A stretch of 64,000 bases of DNA from Candidatus Poribacteria bacterium (GCA_003635185.1 PYJA01000113.1:22645-86644), one strand, 5' to 3'. Shown: positions 1 through 9,922, counted from the stretch's first letter. Numbers and translations are program-made. Notes: generated from the sequence alone by a model not told the origin.

Positions 1-2
1 CG

Positions 3-200
3 GGCTTCGTAGAGACACCTTTAGTTGCCGGAGTTGTCAGAACACCAGAAGAATATCAGAAGCTTGCGGATAAGCATCCGCTGCGCAGGCTGGGTCAACC
101 TGAAGAAATCGCTTATGGAGCGTTATACCTTGCCTCCGATGAATCCGCGTTCGTTACGGGAATTGCCTTGCCGATTGATGGCGGCTATACGGCAGGATGA
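3..200 (+). CDS. SDR family oxidoreductase, C-terminal fragment (truncated by window edge)
   Basis: Frame 3 translation GFVETPLVAGVV...HPLRRLGQPEEIAYGALYLASDESAFVTGIALPIDGGYTAG*; classic SDR C-terminus. Confidence 0.9.
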   Translation, partial: GFVETPLVAGVVRTPEEYQKLADKHPLRRLGQPEEIAYGALYLASDESAFVTGIALPIDGGYTAG

Positions 201-232
201 TGTCAGATACCTTAGCCTTTTTAGGTGAATTT

Positions 233-2893
233 ATGCGTAAATTATCTTTAGTGGCTTTTCTTATATTACTCATAAACAGTGCATATCTATTCAGTTTCGG
301 CGAACCGACACTCTTCTATATTTCCAACGTCTTGTTCCACTTAGCACTTGGGACTATATTAATAATCCCGTTTGGTGTCTACCTTTATCATAAATTCAAA
401 AATATCTCACCTGTTGGACGTATTGGTGTTTTTGGGTTGATAGTCGGAATCGCTACTGGTGGTTATCTGATGGTGGTCGGTGCTACCACTCCTTATCGTT
501 GGCTGCTCATTACACACATTGTTAGCATCAGTATAGGGAGTCTTCTCTTTTGTATTCACCTATTAAAGGACAGTAGCAGTCTTTCGTCAAGTCTCAAAAA
601 GGTAATTGTTGGAACATTAATTGCTGTCCTGTTTTTCCCGATTGGTGCTAAACTTTCCCAACACTATTTTCCAAATGAGAATTATCTTGTTAAAAACCCC
701 GCGCTGCCACCTACAAGTATGTACGAAGAAGGCGGCGGAACAACGGGTCATTTTTTTCCTGCATCCGTTGAAACAGAGACAGGTAACCTAATTCCGACAG
801 ACTTTTTTCTTACATCGGAAACCTGTGCTGCGAAGGGATGTCACCCTGATATTTTCAAACAGTGGAACGAATCTGCTCATCATTTCTCTTCTTTCAATAA
901 CCAGTGGTATCGTAAGTCAATCGTTTATATGCAGGAGGTAAATGGGATTGAAGCTTCTAAATGGTGCGGCGGATGCCACGATCCAGCGATTTTACTCAAC
1001 GGTATAATGGATAGGCCGATTCAGGAAAATCTACACACACCTGCAGCACAGGCAGGGTTAGCATGCACTGCGTGCCACTCTATTGAAAGGGTAAAAGATA
1101 CGATGGGTAACAGCGGATATGTGATTAAATATCCGCCTCTGCATGATATAGCATCAAGTGATAATCGTTTCGTCCGAAGTTTACATAACTATCTGATACG
1201 TTTAGACCCAGAACCGCATAAAAAGAGTTTTCTTAAACCTTTTCACCGCGACAATACAGCTGAATTCTGTTCGACCTGCCATAAAGTACATCTGGATTTT
1301 CCTGTCAATAATTTTAAATGGGTACGTGGTTTTAACGACTACGATCAATGGCAAAAAAGCGGTATTTCCCAACAAGGCGCGCTTTCTTTTTATTATCCTG
1401 AAAAGGCTAAGAAATGTGTAGATTGTCACATGCCGCTTGTAGATTCTACAGATGCGGGCAATATCAACGGTAAGGTTCATAGTCATCGTTTTCCAGCGGC
1501 AAACACTGCGCTCCCCTTTGTAAATCAACACGAAGAGCAACTCCAAGCTGTAATAGACTTTTTGCAGAATGATGTGATAACATTGGATTTGTTTGCCAAT
1601 GGCATGCCGATTCCAAAAAGTGGTATTGAAGTAACACAAGGCGAAGCCCCTCTCATTGAGGTTGTCGTCCGCACGCGAGGTGTCGGTCATCAATTCCCTG
1701 CTGGCACTATTGATGCGTTTGACATCTGGCTTGAGGTGAAAGCCACAGATGAAAACGGAAAGATCGTGTTCTGGAACGGCAGGATTGAAGAACCTGACGG
1801 AAATGGACCTGTTGATCCGAGTGCACATTTTTATCGCGCTTATATGTTGGACGCGCATGGAAACCTGATCAACAAACGAAATGCGTGGGCGATGCGGACA
1901 GTATTATACTCACGTACTATTCCGCCGGGGGCTGCAGATACCGTTCGATATCGTCTTGAAATTCCAGACGATTGTGGTGACATTCTTTCCTTGGAAGCGA
2001 AACTCAATTACAGAAAATTTAATTGGTGGCATACGCAATGGGCTTATGCAGGTGTCCGCGATCCTAAAGATACAAATTTTCAGGTGAATAAAGGGTACGA
2101 CGATGGAAAGTGGGTTTGGACAGGTGATACATCAGATGTCGCCGGAAAAATCAAGGCGATCCCGAACCTTCCAATTACTGTGATGGCAGCTGCAAAAGCA
2201 ACGCTTCACGTGGTCCCGACATCGCAGCACACACCTAAGCGAAAAACAGAAATAGCAAATGCACGTGAACGTTGGAACGACTACGGCATTGGGCTTCTCC
2301 TGCAAGGTGACCTGAGAGCCGCACAAAACGCTTTTAGGAAGGTAACCGAAATTGAACCCGCCTACATGGACGGATGGGTGAATATCGCACGATGTCGTAT
2401 CAAAGAGGGAGATATGCATGGTGCTGAAGCGATGCTTAATAAAGCGTTTGAGATTCAGAAAACATTGCCTACTGAAAACTTACATCGTGCAAAGGTTCAT
2501 TACTTTTACGCTCTGGTTCAAGAATCTTATGGGAACTATGACGCAGCGATTCAGCATCTTCAACAAGCTGCCTTGCAATTTCCGCGCGATACCCGTGTTC
2601 GCAACGAATTGGGACGTATGCACTTCCTAAAACGCGAATATGAAACTGCTTTAGCGCAGTTCCAAAAAACGCTTGCGGTTGATCCTGAAGATTTGGATGC
2701 GCATTACAATATGATGCGATGTTATCGCGCACTTAAAAATCGCCCTATGGCTGAGAAATCCGAAAAACTGTATTTACGGTTTAAGGCAGATGAATCTGTT
2801 GACGCGATTACAGGCATTGCCCGCCGCGCTGACCCGCATGCGAATCGGGAACGTCAGCAAATTCATGAACACGTAAATAGTTACGGGCAGTGA
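233..2893 (+). CDS. Multiheme c-type cytochrome (c554-like) with C-terminal TPR repeats
   Basis: N-terminal TM segments; heme motifs CAAKGCH, CGGCH, CTACH, CSTCH, CVDCH; TPR-like repeats after about residue 690. ORF opens at 197; ATG at 233 is a likelier start. Confidence 0.8.
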   Translation: MRKLSLVAFLILLINSAYLFSFGEPTLFYISNVLFHLALGTILIIPFGVYLYHKFKNISPVGRIGVFGLIVGIATGGYLMVVGATTPYRWLLITHIVSISIGSLLFCIHLLKDSSSLSSSLKKVIVGTLIAVLFFPIGAKLSQHYFPNENYLVKNPALPPTSMYEEGGGTTGHFFPASVETETGNLIPTDFFLTSETCAAKGCHPDIFKQWNESAHHFSSFNNQWYRKSIVYMQEVNGIEASKWCGGCHDPAILLNGIMDRPIQENLHTPAAQAGLACTACHSIERVKDTMGNSGYVIKYPPLHDIASSDNRFVRSLHNYLIRLDPEPHKKSFLKPFHRDNTAEFCSTCHKVHLDFPVNNFKWVRGFNDYDQWQKSGISQQGALSFYYPEKAKKCVDCHMPLVDSTDAGNINGKVHSHRFPAANTALPFVNQHEEQLQAVIDFLQNDVITLDLFANGMPIPKSGIEVTQGEAPLIEVVVRTRGVGHQFPAGTIDAFDIWLEVKATDENGKIVFWNGRIEEPDGNGPVDPSAHFYRAYMLDAHGNLINKRNAWAMRTVLYSRTIPPGAADTVRYRLEIPDDCGDILSLEAKLNYRKFNWWHTQWAYAGVRDPKDTNFQVNKGYDDGKWVWTGDTSDVAGKIKAIPNLPITVMAAAKATLHVVPTSQHTPKRKTEIANARERWNDYGIGLLLQGDLRAAQNAFRKVTEIEPAYMDGWVNIARCRIKEGDMHGAEAMLNKAFEIQKTLPTENLHRAKVHYFYALVQESYGNYDAAIQHLQQAALQFPRDTRVRNELGRMHFLKREYETALAQFQKTLAVDPEDLDAHYNMMRCYRALKNRPMAEKSEKLYLRFKADESVDAITGIARRADPHANRERQQIHEHVNSYGQ

Positions 2894-2943
2894 TTATACC
2901 TTATGTGTCAATTTAAGGATTTTCCGAATGTGTGTCCTGCTTT

Positions 2944-3114
2944 TCAGTCCCGTAGGGACGATATGTTTATAGTAGCTCGTGCTATCCCTACTCCCTTAGT
3001 CCCGTAGGGACGATATGTTTTCGCATCACATTGGCAGTTGATATGTCGTTCCTACGGAACTCAAGAGATGTTGATAATTTTTTCTATAAACATAGCGTTC
3101 CTACGGAACTCAAG
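2944..3114. repeat. Array of four copies of a short repeat (two direct, two inverted): AGTCCCGTAGGGACGATATGTTT / CGTTCCTACGGAACTCAAGAG
   Basis: Copies near 2947, 2998, 3043 and 3092 between convergent genes; related copies at 16222-16345. Confidence 0.8.
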
Positions 3115-3191
3115 AGGTCCGAGATGCTCGGTAAACCTTAATGCAACTTAAATCATTATAATGTCTAATGAATGAACCTTTCGTTTTAGCT

Positions 3192-5351
3192 CTATTTCAA
3201 AATTAACATCTTGCGCGTTGCAGAGAATTTCCCCGCGGTTAACGTATAGAAATAGACTCCACTTGCTACAGACTCACCGCTTTCATTTTTACCATCCCAA
3301 TATACCGCACGGCTGCGATTTTGATAGAGTCCTGCATCCTGATTGCCTAACGCAAGTGTCCGAACCAACGTCCCATCCGTAGAATATATGGATATGGTGA
3401 CCTCTGCAGGTTCCGATAACTGAAAAGGTATCCATGTTTCTGGGTTAAACGGGTTTGGATAATTGGGTAAAAGTGCTGTCTCTTTTGGCAGTGCAGTTGT
3501 CAAAAGTTGTTCAAGCATCAGAATGCCGCGTTGGAAAGTTGGATCAGTAATGTTAATTCTCCGCGCCTCACGCAACCATTGTTGCACATTGAAGGCAGAA
3601 AGCATCTCTTGCGTATCTGCATAGACTGATGGCGCACTTGCAGTATCTCCGAATGCCCCAGCGACTAACACGAGGTCTATGATATCCACTCTCCCATCAC
3701 TATTAACATCCGATGCAATACCTCCGCCCTTTCCAAAATTAGTAGCGACAAGCACTAAATCTTGGATATTGACTTCACAATCCTTATTCACGTCTTCCCT
3801 AATAATAGTTGAGCAAACGACACTTTCACCATCCTCTGTGATAATACTTTTTAATAATTGTGCCCCTTCAATCCAGGCGTAAGATTTATTGCCCTCACTG
3901 TCAGATAGAAGGACATCTCGTAAACCTATTTTTGAAGTTCTAACTGCTTTGACTTTAAACTTAACAGTGGCAAGTGTCCCATCACCACTACTTTCAGTAC
4001 CCGACAGGGAAAGGGATGCAAGTTGCACCGTGCCTGCGTGTTGATTTGCTATAGGTTGAACGGGTACGCCGCCAGATAAAAAATCTCCGTATTTTGTTTC
4101 TACATATTCAAGCACATCGGGATCAAATTCTATTGTAGCTTGATATCCAGATAGGTTTTTACCGTTTGTAATTTTAACATCAAATGCTAATTCATCTCCA
4201 ATCGTTAAAGATGTGACCGAATCTGGCGAAATACTAACAATAGGATAGGATGTAATATCCCATAATAAAATGGTTTGATCTGCACTACCTGCGCTTGCTA
4301 TCGTATTGTTATCTGGTGAAATTTTGGCAGAATGTATAAAGTTTCCCCATCCATGTCCAGGTAATGTCCATTTATATTCACCATTGTTACTATCATAAAA
4401 ATGTATTCCATCAGAGGATCCCAAAAAAAATATATGACCTTCTGATAAAAATGTAATAGAATGACTTAGCGCATGAAAACTTGCACCAGGGATTTTAGGA
4501 TATCGAAGCGTAATCTTATGTTTTTTTGCTTTAATATCCCATAAACGAACATCATGACGTGGGATACAACTTACTAAAAAATTTCCATCAGGCGAGTATG
4601 CTACAGATCGTACTGCAGAGTTATGTCCACCTTTTTCAGCATTCAGTAATGTTACTTCTTCATTTAACTCGGGATCGTATATCCAAATACCAAGATTACA
4701 CGCGATAGCCAATTCTTTCCCGTCTGGAGAATAGCTTAATCCTCTAATTCCTGGAACTGTTGTTGATGATGTGGCAAAGGGGATTGATGTAGGATTTTCC
4801 TTAGGCGTAGTTATAGTCGATGGATCTGTCGGCAGGACATTTATAGGTCTTTCACCGACAGGCAACGCATCTGTGGCTGGTTCGTCTACATTTGATTTCC
4901 AAAAACGAATTCCTTTTGGCCCTGCTCCAGCTAAGATCTTACCGTCAGGGGAAAAAAGGACATAATCTCTATATCCCTCGCTATCTAATAGTAGCAGCTT
5001 AGGTTCTCCAGTTGTTGCATCATATAACTTATCACCACATACAAGCGTTTTGCCATCTGGGGAAAATCTAACGGATTTCCCATTCGTTTCATTGATAGTC
5101 AATTTTGCTGTCTTATTTTCAATATCCCACAGAACAACAAACTTCCGTACCCAATTGACTACACTTGCTAAAGTCTTACCATCTGGAGAAAAATCTAAAT
5201 CTAAAAAAGATTGATTATCTGGCGTGCAAAATCTGGCAGTAGCATTTTCAGGCAAGCTTAATTGTGTGCAGCTTTGTGCTAAAATATCTACTGAAGACAG
5301 ATGAAATCCGAGGTATATCGTTAAAAATAACAAAGAATATCGTATTTTCAT
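3192..5351 (-). CDS. Secreted WD40 beta-propeller protein with cohesin-like domain, type I dockerin and FlgD/T9SS-like C-terminal domain
   Basis: Repeated FSPDGKxLA blades; cohesin-like region ISPDSVTSLTIGDELAFDVKITNGKNLSGYQATIEFDPDVLEYVE; paired DVNKDCEVNIQDLVLVATNFG / DVNSDGRVDIIDLVLVAGAFG; C-term LLPNYPNPFNPETWIPFQLSEPAEVTISIYSTDG...GVYFYTLTAG. Confidence 0.85.
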   Translation of the reverse strand: MKIRYSLLFLTIYLGFHLSSVDILAQSCTQLSLPENATARFCTPDNQSFLDLDFSPDGKTLASVVNWVRKFVVLWDIENKTAKLTINETNGKSVRFSPDGKTLVCGDKLYDATTGEPKLLLLDSEGYRDYVLFSPDGKILAGAGPKGIRFWKSNVDEPATDALPVGERPINVLPTDPSTITTPKENPTSIPFATSSTTVPGIRGLSYSPDGKELAIACNLGIWIYDPELNEEVTLLNAEKGGHNSAVRSVAYSPDGNFLVSCIPRHDVRLWDIKAKKHKITLRYPKIPGASFHALSHSITFLSEGHIFFLGSSDGIHFYDSNNGEYKWTLPGHGWGNFIHSAKISPDNNTIASAGSADQTILLWDITSYPIVSISPDSVTSLTIGDELAFDVKITNGKNLSGYQATIEFDPDVLEYVETKYGDFLSGGVPVQPIANQHAGTVQLASLSLSGTESSGDGTLATVKFKVKAVRTSKIGLRDVLLSDSEGNKSYAWIEGAQLLKSIITEDGESVVCSTIIREDVNKDCEVNIQDLVLVATNFGKGGGIASDVNSDGRVDIIDLVLVAGAFGDTASAPSVYADTQEMLSAFNVQQWLREARRINITDPTFQRGILMLEQLLTTALPKETALLPNYPNPFNPETWIPFQLSEPAEVTISIYSTDGTLVRTLALGNQDAGLYQNRSRAVYWDGKNESGESVASGVYFYTLTAGKFSATRKMLILK

Positions 5352-5380
5352 GTGAAGTTTCCCTTCCTTATTGGGTATTT

Positions 5381-5617
5381 CTATTCATTTAGCATTTGTG
5401 TGAACGCTTCAATATTTTGTACTTTCGCAGCGGCAAGATGCAACTGCTTGAGTTTTTGCAAATCGTTTACACTCCGAAGCGCGGGCGTTAAGGCATTCAC
5501 TGCTTCTACCTGAAATTGATCTTCAAGCAAAGCCAAAGTGTTTTCAATGGTGGTCTCTCTGGTATATCTTTCACTTAATTTTTCACAGAGAAGTTGGTAG
5601 AATTTAGATTCTTGCAT
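5381..5617 (-). pseudogene. Duplicated C-terminal fragment of Rpn/PD-(D/E)XK transposase-like protein
   Basis: MQESKFYQLLCEKLSERYTRETTIENTLALLE... nearly identical to the C-terminus of 5688..6563. Confidence 0.75.
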
Positions 5618-5687
5618 GAGTCTCTCCGATAAAATACTTGCCTATAATTGACATTTGCGGAGTCTGTTCCGTTGTTACCGTGTGCTT

Positions 5688-6563
5688 TTATTCATTTAGC
5701 ATTTGCGCGAATGCTTCAATGTTTTGCACTTCAGCAGCTTCAAGATGCAGCTGCTTGAGTTTTTGCGAGTCCGTAATACTTTGAAGTGCTGGGACTAAGG
5801 CTCGCACTGCATCCACAGCGAATCGCCTTTCAAGCAAAGCCAAAGTGTTTTCAATGGTGGTCTCTCTGGTATATCTTTCACTTAATTTTTCACAGAGAAG
5901 TTGGTAGAATTTAGATTCTTGCATGAGTCCCTCCGGTATGCGTTGTTCGAAAAATAGTGGGTTATGCACAATCGAGCCAAAAAGGGAGATTGCACAGAGC
6001 AAATCTGCTTGTGTCCGCTGATCTACAGGAGTGGAACGCGTTGCGTCAACGCATTGTTGCAACCAACGTTCAAGGTCCATCCCTGCGGGCGGTTTCATGA
6101 GTGGGGTGAAGGGCAGAAGTCCGGGTGCCTGCTTTTCTAAAATCGCTTGTCCTTCTATTGCGATAAGTCGTATAACCTTATAGCGATTGACGTATTCATA
6201 TCCGTTCTGCTTGTAGGCGTATCCGCCTAGGTCGTTCCTGCCGGCATTAGGATGGAAATAGATGACGTTAGAATAGACAGGCATCTGGTATTTACCGACG
6301 AGGTATCCCTGATATTGTGCGTTTCTTGCCCACATCGGTTTGTCTGTACTTTCGCGGAGTTGCAATTCGACATGTAAAATTGCTTCTTGATTGTTGATTC
6401 GGATGCGTTTTGTGATGTCGGTGCGCTTCGCGATGATAGTCTGTTGTTCGGTATCAAGATGCTCAAGTACTTCAACATCGTCAACATCAAGTACGAATTT
6501 TGAGAGGTCTTCGGCATGATCTGTCCATAAATTTTTCCCCATATTATCGTAATCTTGTGCCAT
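5688..6563 (-). CDS. Rpn family / PD-(D/E)XK nuclease transposase-like protein (DUF4351-like C-terminus)
   Basis: AEDLSKFVLDVDDVEVLEHLDTEQQTIIAKRTDITKRIRINNQEAILHVELQLRE...; likely start MAQDYDN at 6563. Confidence 0.65.
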   Translation of the reverse strand: MAQDYDNMGKNLWTDHAEDLSKFVLDVDDVEVLEHLDTEQQTIIAKRTDITKRIRINNQEAILHVELQLRESTDKPMWARNAQYQGYLVGKYQMPVYSNVIYFHPNAGRNDLGGYAYKQNGYEYVNRYKVIRLIAIEGQAILEKQAPGLLPFTPLMKPPAGMDLERWLQQCVDATRSTPVDQRTQADLLCAISLFGSIVHNPLFFEQRIPEGLMQESKFYQLLCEKLSERYTRETTIENTLALLERRFAVDAVRALVPALQSITDSQKLKQLHLEAAEVQNIEAFAQMLNE

Positions 6564-6619
6564 AGAAGTATTATATACCGATAGGTAGAGAAATGTCAAT
6601 GTGAAAAGTATGTGGAGGC

Positions 6620-6744
6620 AGAGGCATTCAATTGTCGATTTTCACTATTGTTGGAGGGGTTTGTAACCCCGATTTCAGATGGACAGCCTGAAAATCGGGG
6701 TTACAAACCCCTCCAAAGATGTTTTGTGACAATTGAATGCCTCT
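6620..6744. repeat. Palindromic MITE-like element
   Basis: Outer inverted repeat AGAGGCATTCAATTGTC (6620-6636) / GACAATTGAATGCCTCT (6728-6744); inner GGAGGGGTTTGTAACCCCGATTTCAG / CTGAAAATCGGGGTTACAAACCCCTCC. Confidence 0.85.
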
Positions 6745-6763
6745 GGTGCTGTTATAGAAATTG

Positions 6764-6794
6764 GTTGACACCTTATTCCTGAAGATGTTATAAT
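6764..6794 (+). promoter_or_regulatory. Sigma70-type promoter for TonB-dependent receptor gene
   Basis: TTGACA - 18 nt - TATAAT upstream of ATG 6833. Confidence 0.6.
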
Positions 6795-6832
6795 TCACAT
6801 AACTTTACAAATCAGAATAGTGAGGCTGCATA

Positions 6833-8887
6833 ATGTCCAACACCAAACTGTACGCCATTAGGTTTCTCCTTTTCCACATTCTTTTTTTGTCTTTCGCTCA
6901 TTTTCTTACGGTTCAAGCCCAAGAAAACCAAAAACCGATAGAACTTGAGAAAATTGTTGTAACGCCTGGGCGATTTATGATTTATGATGGCGCGACCCCG
7001 CAGCTTTCACTTTCCAAAAAAGAGATAGAAAGGTTTCCATTAGTTGACAATGATATAATGCGTTCTGGGCATATTTTACCGGGCGTTACTGCAAATGATT
7101 ATAGCGCACGTTTCAGCGTTAGAGGTGGCGAAAAGGATGGTGTCTCAGTGAGATTGGACGGAATGGAACTCTACAATCCGTATCATCTGCAGGATTTTGG
7201 TGGGGCTGTTTCGTTGGTCGGGCTCGGTTTAATCCAACGGGCTGATCTGCTGATGGGGGGATTTCCCGCAGAATATGGACAAAAAATGTCGGGTGTGTTT
7301 GATATTACAACCAAGCCTCCGAATACAGAAAAGGTCTCAGCAAATTTCGGGATAGACCTTATCAACGCAACCACTATGGTGGAGGGACCTCTAACTGAAA
7401 AAGGCGGGTGGATGCTGTCAGCACGCCGCGGTTACGTTGACTTAATCCTTGCACTCATAGATCTTGACGAGGAATATAAACCACAATATGCCGATGTCTA
7501 TGGAAAACTGATGTATAAGGTAACGGAAGCAGATACACTCACGCTTAACGGGTTGTACGGTTGGGATAAAAATCTGATACGTGTAGACGATATAGATAAC
7601 AACTTGGATTCCCTATACGACAATTCAACCGTTTGGTTAAAATGGCGACATACGTTTGGCACTTCGTATTGGACAGATGTTTTTGTTTTTGGTGGCACAT
7701 CAAGTCAAGAAAGAACAACTGGAAAAAGCCAAAAGAGAACAACTGGAAAATCGAATTTTGACAATCGCGATTTTCGATTTTTAGGCACAAAAGCAGAACT
7801 CACAGTAAACGCATTTGAAAAACATACGTTTCGTACGGGGGTTGAGTGGCGTTGGTCTGCTGCCCAATACGATTACGACGTTCAAGAACGACAAGCAGGC
7901 ATAAACAGATATAAGCTGATTCGTGCAAATATTGACGACAGCGGGAGTGACATCAAATTATTCCTGCAAGATGAGTGGCAAATTCATCCGAAACTTGCAC
8001 TGAACGTAGGTGGGCGCTATGTCGTTCAGAACTATCGGAATTCAGATGTTCAAAACTATGAAATTGGGCCTCGTGTGGCGTTCGCGGTAAGTCCCAAGAA
8101 AAATTTAGTATTCCGAGGCGCATGGGGTGTCTATCATCAACCTGTCGATTTGATGTCAGTGCCTATTGAAGATAATATAAAGACCGTCGGACGCGCCGAA
8201 CAGGCAATGCATTATATCCTCGGCTGTGAATATACCCGTGGCAACAATTTTTTGATTCGCCTTGAAGGATACTACAAAAAATTTGATAATTTGGTAGGGA
8301 GACTGAGAGAATTTGGACGGCAAATGCAGATTTTTACACCCGCAGAATCCGCTGATGCAAAGGGATTTGATCTCTTCGCGACACAGGCTGTTTCATCACG
8401 TTTGACCTGGGGACTCGGTTACGCTTACGGCATCGCAAAAGAAACATCGGATAATAGGACAATCTTTCGGCAATATGACAGACGGCATTCCATTTTTCTA
8501 AGCAGTAGTCATCAAATTTCGTCAACATGGCACCTCTATCTCAGCTGGCGTTTTCATACGGGCGATCCGAGAACACCTTTGACTCATGAAAAGGTTCCCT
8601 TACCAGAGGGCAGTATTGCTTGTAATCGGCAGTTTGGCGAAACACATTCGGAGCGATTGCCAGCTTACCATAGTCTCGATTTTCGGATTACAAAGCGGAG
8701 CCCGTATAAACGCTGGGCACTTACATGGTATTTCCAAATCTTAAACCTGTATAATCATACCAATGTTGACCAATATGCGTTCAGTGAAGTGCGTGATGAA
8801 GTAACAGGTGCTATTACCGACTGCGTAATTGCGGAAGAACCGCAGTTACCTATTATTCCTACGTTAGGCATGACGATTACATTTTAA
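6833..8887 (+). CDS. TonB-dependent outer membrane receptor
   Basis: Plug-domain signature IVVTPGRF...RFSVRGGEKDGVSVRLDGMELYNPYHLQDFGGAVSLV...GGFPAEYGQKMSGVFDITTK; beta-strand-rich remainder ending in aromatic F. Confidence 0.9.
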   Translation: MSNTKLYAIRFLLFHILFLSFAHFLTVQAQENQKPIELEKIVVTPGRFMIYDGATPQLSLSKKEIERFPLVDNDIMRSGHILPGVTANDYSARFSVRGGEKDGVSVRLDGMELYNPYHLQDFGGAVSLVGLGLIQRADLLMGGFPAEYGQKMSGVFDITTKPPNTEKVSANFGIDLINATTMVEGPLTEKGGWMLSARRGYVDLILALIDLDEEYKPQYADVYGKLMYKVTEADTLTLNGLYGWDKNLIRVDDIDNNLDSLYDNSTVWLKWRHTFGTSYWTDVFVFGGTSSQERTTGKSQKRTTGKSNFDNRDFRFLGTKAELTVNAFEKHTFRTGVEWRWSAAQYDYDVQERQAGINRYKLIRANIDDSGSDIKLFLQDEWQIHPKLALNVGGRYVVQNYRNSDVQNYEIGPRVAFAVSPKKNLVFRGAWGVYHQPVDLMSVPIEDNIKTVGRAEQAMHYILGCEYTRGNNFLIRLEGYYKKFDNLVGRLREFGRQMQIFTPAESADAKGFDLFATQAVSSRLTWGLGYAYGIAKETSDNRTIFRQYDRRHSIFLSSSHQISSTWHLYLSWRFHTGDPRTPLTHEKVPLPEGSIACNRQFGETHSERLPAYHSLDFRITKRSPYKRWALTWYFQILNLYNHTNVDQYAFSEVRDEVTGAITDCVIAEEPQLPIIPTLGMTITF

Positions 8888-9036
8888 TCGCGTGTTTTAC
8901 TTTACTAAAGTTTGGACATTATTGTTATATAGTAGATTTTAGAATTATGGCAGATTTTAGAATTACTTTGACACTCAGCACCAGCGAGATTAGGAACCCT
9001 CCACCTACCGCTTGTGTTGTAGCACAACCTGTTAGG

Positions 9037-9551
9037 TTATGCTACAGAAATGTCCAAGTAATTATATGCTTTACTATAGTTGTCCATCCAATAGACCTTC
9101 ACATCCCACTTTCCCAAACGTTTCATAAGTTTCTTCAATGTCGCTTTATCCCGATCATCACACTCCCATGCAATGAGTTCTCCAGTATCACGACACAAAG
9201 CTTTCCATATCCAGAGTTGCTGCTTTTTTTCAGATAGTGCCACATCTCATCAAGTTCAAGCACGACGGTATCGGTTTCCTGGGGTTCAGGGGGTTTTGCA
9301 TGTTCAGTGCCGAAGCGACGTATCCACTCGAGGATAGTGGAAGGGGATGCTTGCAGCATTTTCGCGATGGCGTTCATGGAAAGTCCATGGCAATAGAGAA
9401 AAACTGCGAGTGCTTTCTCTGCAAGGGGGCTGCCTCTATATGTCCGGTTTTCTGTCCATTGATAGGCACAGTCTTTATACTTGTAACGCTGTTTTTTGTT
9501 GATGAACCCGTTTTTGACGAAGTGCAAGTGTTGACATCTTGGACAACTCAT
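9037..9551 (-). mobile_element. IS1-family-like transposase, two overlapping frames, 3'-truncated
   Basis: ORF A 9135-9551 (MSCPRCQHLHFVKNGFINKKQRYKYKDCAYQW...LDEMWHYLKK) and ORF B 9037-9243 (KKQQLWIWKALCRDTGELIAWECDDRD) join at an A7 run; B stops early after VKVYWMDNYSKAYNYLD. Confidence 0.75.
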
Positions 9552-9693
9552 GTTAGAGTCTTCTGGTGTGTGTATATATTTATCTTTAGCATACTCTGTC
9601 TGGTGTTATACGTCAAAAAAACATTGAAAAAAACATTGTAATTTTCTTGACACTTTTTCAAATTAGTTGTTATACTTTCAGTTATTGAACAGA

Positions 9694-9922
9694 AATGAGG
9701 CAAGAGCGATATGAGGGACCTCTATCTCATTATTACTGAAAACCCTCTCAAGGACTCACCGAACATGATCTTGAACCCTATATCGGTTCACGTTCCTGCG
9801 TATCAGAAATCTTGAGTCGACAACGTACTTTGTCTTTGGACATGATTCGAAGATTACACAAAGGTCTTGGAATTTCGGCAGATATTTTGATTCAACCTTA
9901 TCCATTGCAAGCTGTGTCCTGA
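9694..9922 (+). pseudogene. Degenerate HigA-like HTH antitoxin/transcriptional regulator
   Basis: Open segment 9752-9922 reads GLTEHDLEPYIGSRSCVSEILSRQRTLSLDMIRRLHKGLGISADILIQPYPLQAVS*; upstream ATG frame is interrupted by a stop. Confidence 0.65.

Noticed and set aside
1202-1858. 218-aa ORF on minus strand
   Set aside because: Lies entirely antisense to the well-supported cytochrome gene and has no recognisable domain; shadow ORF
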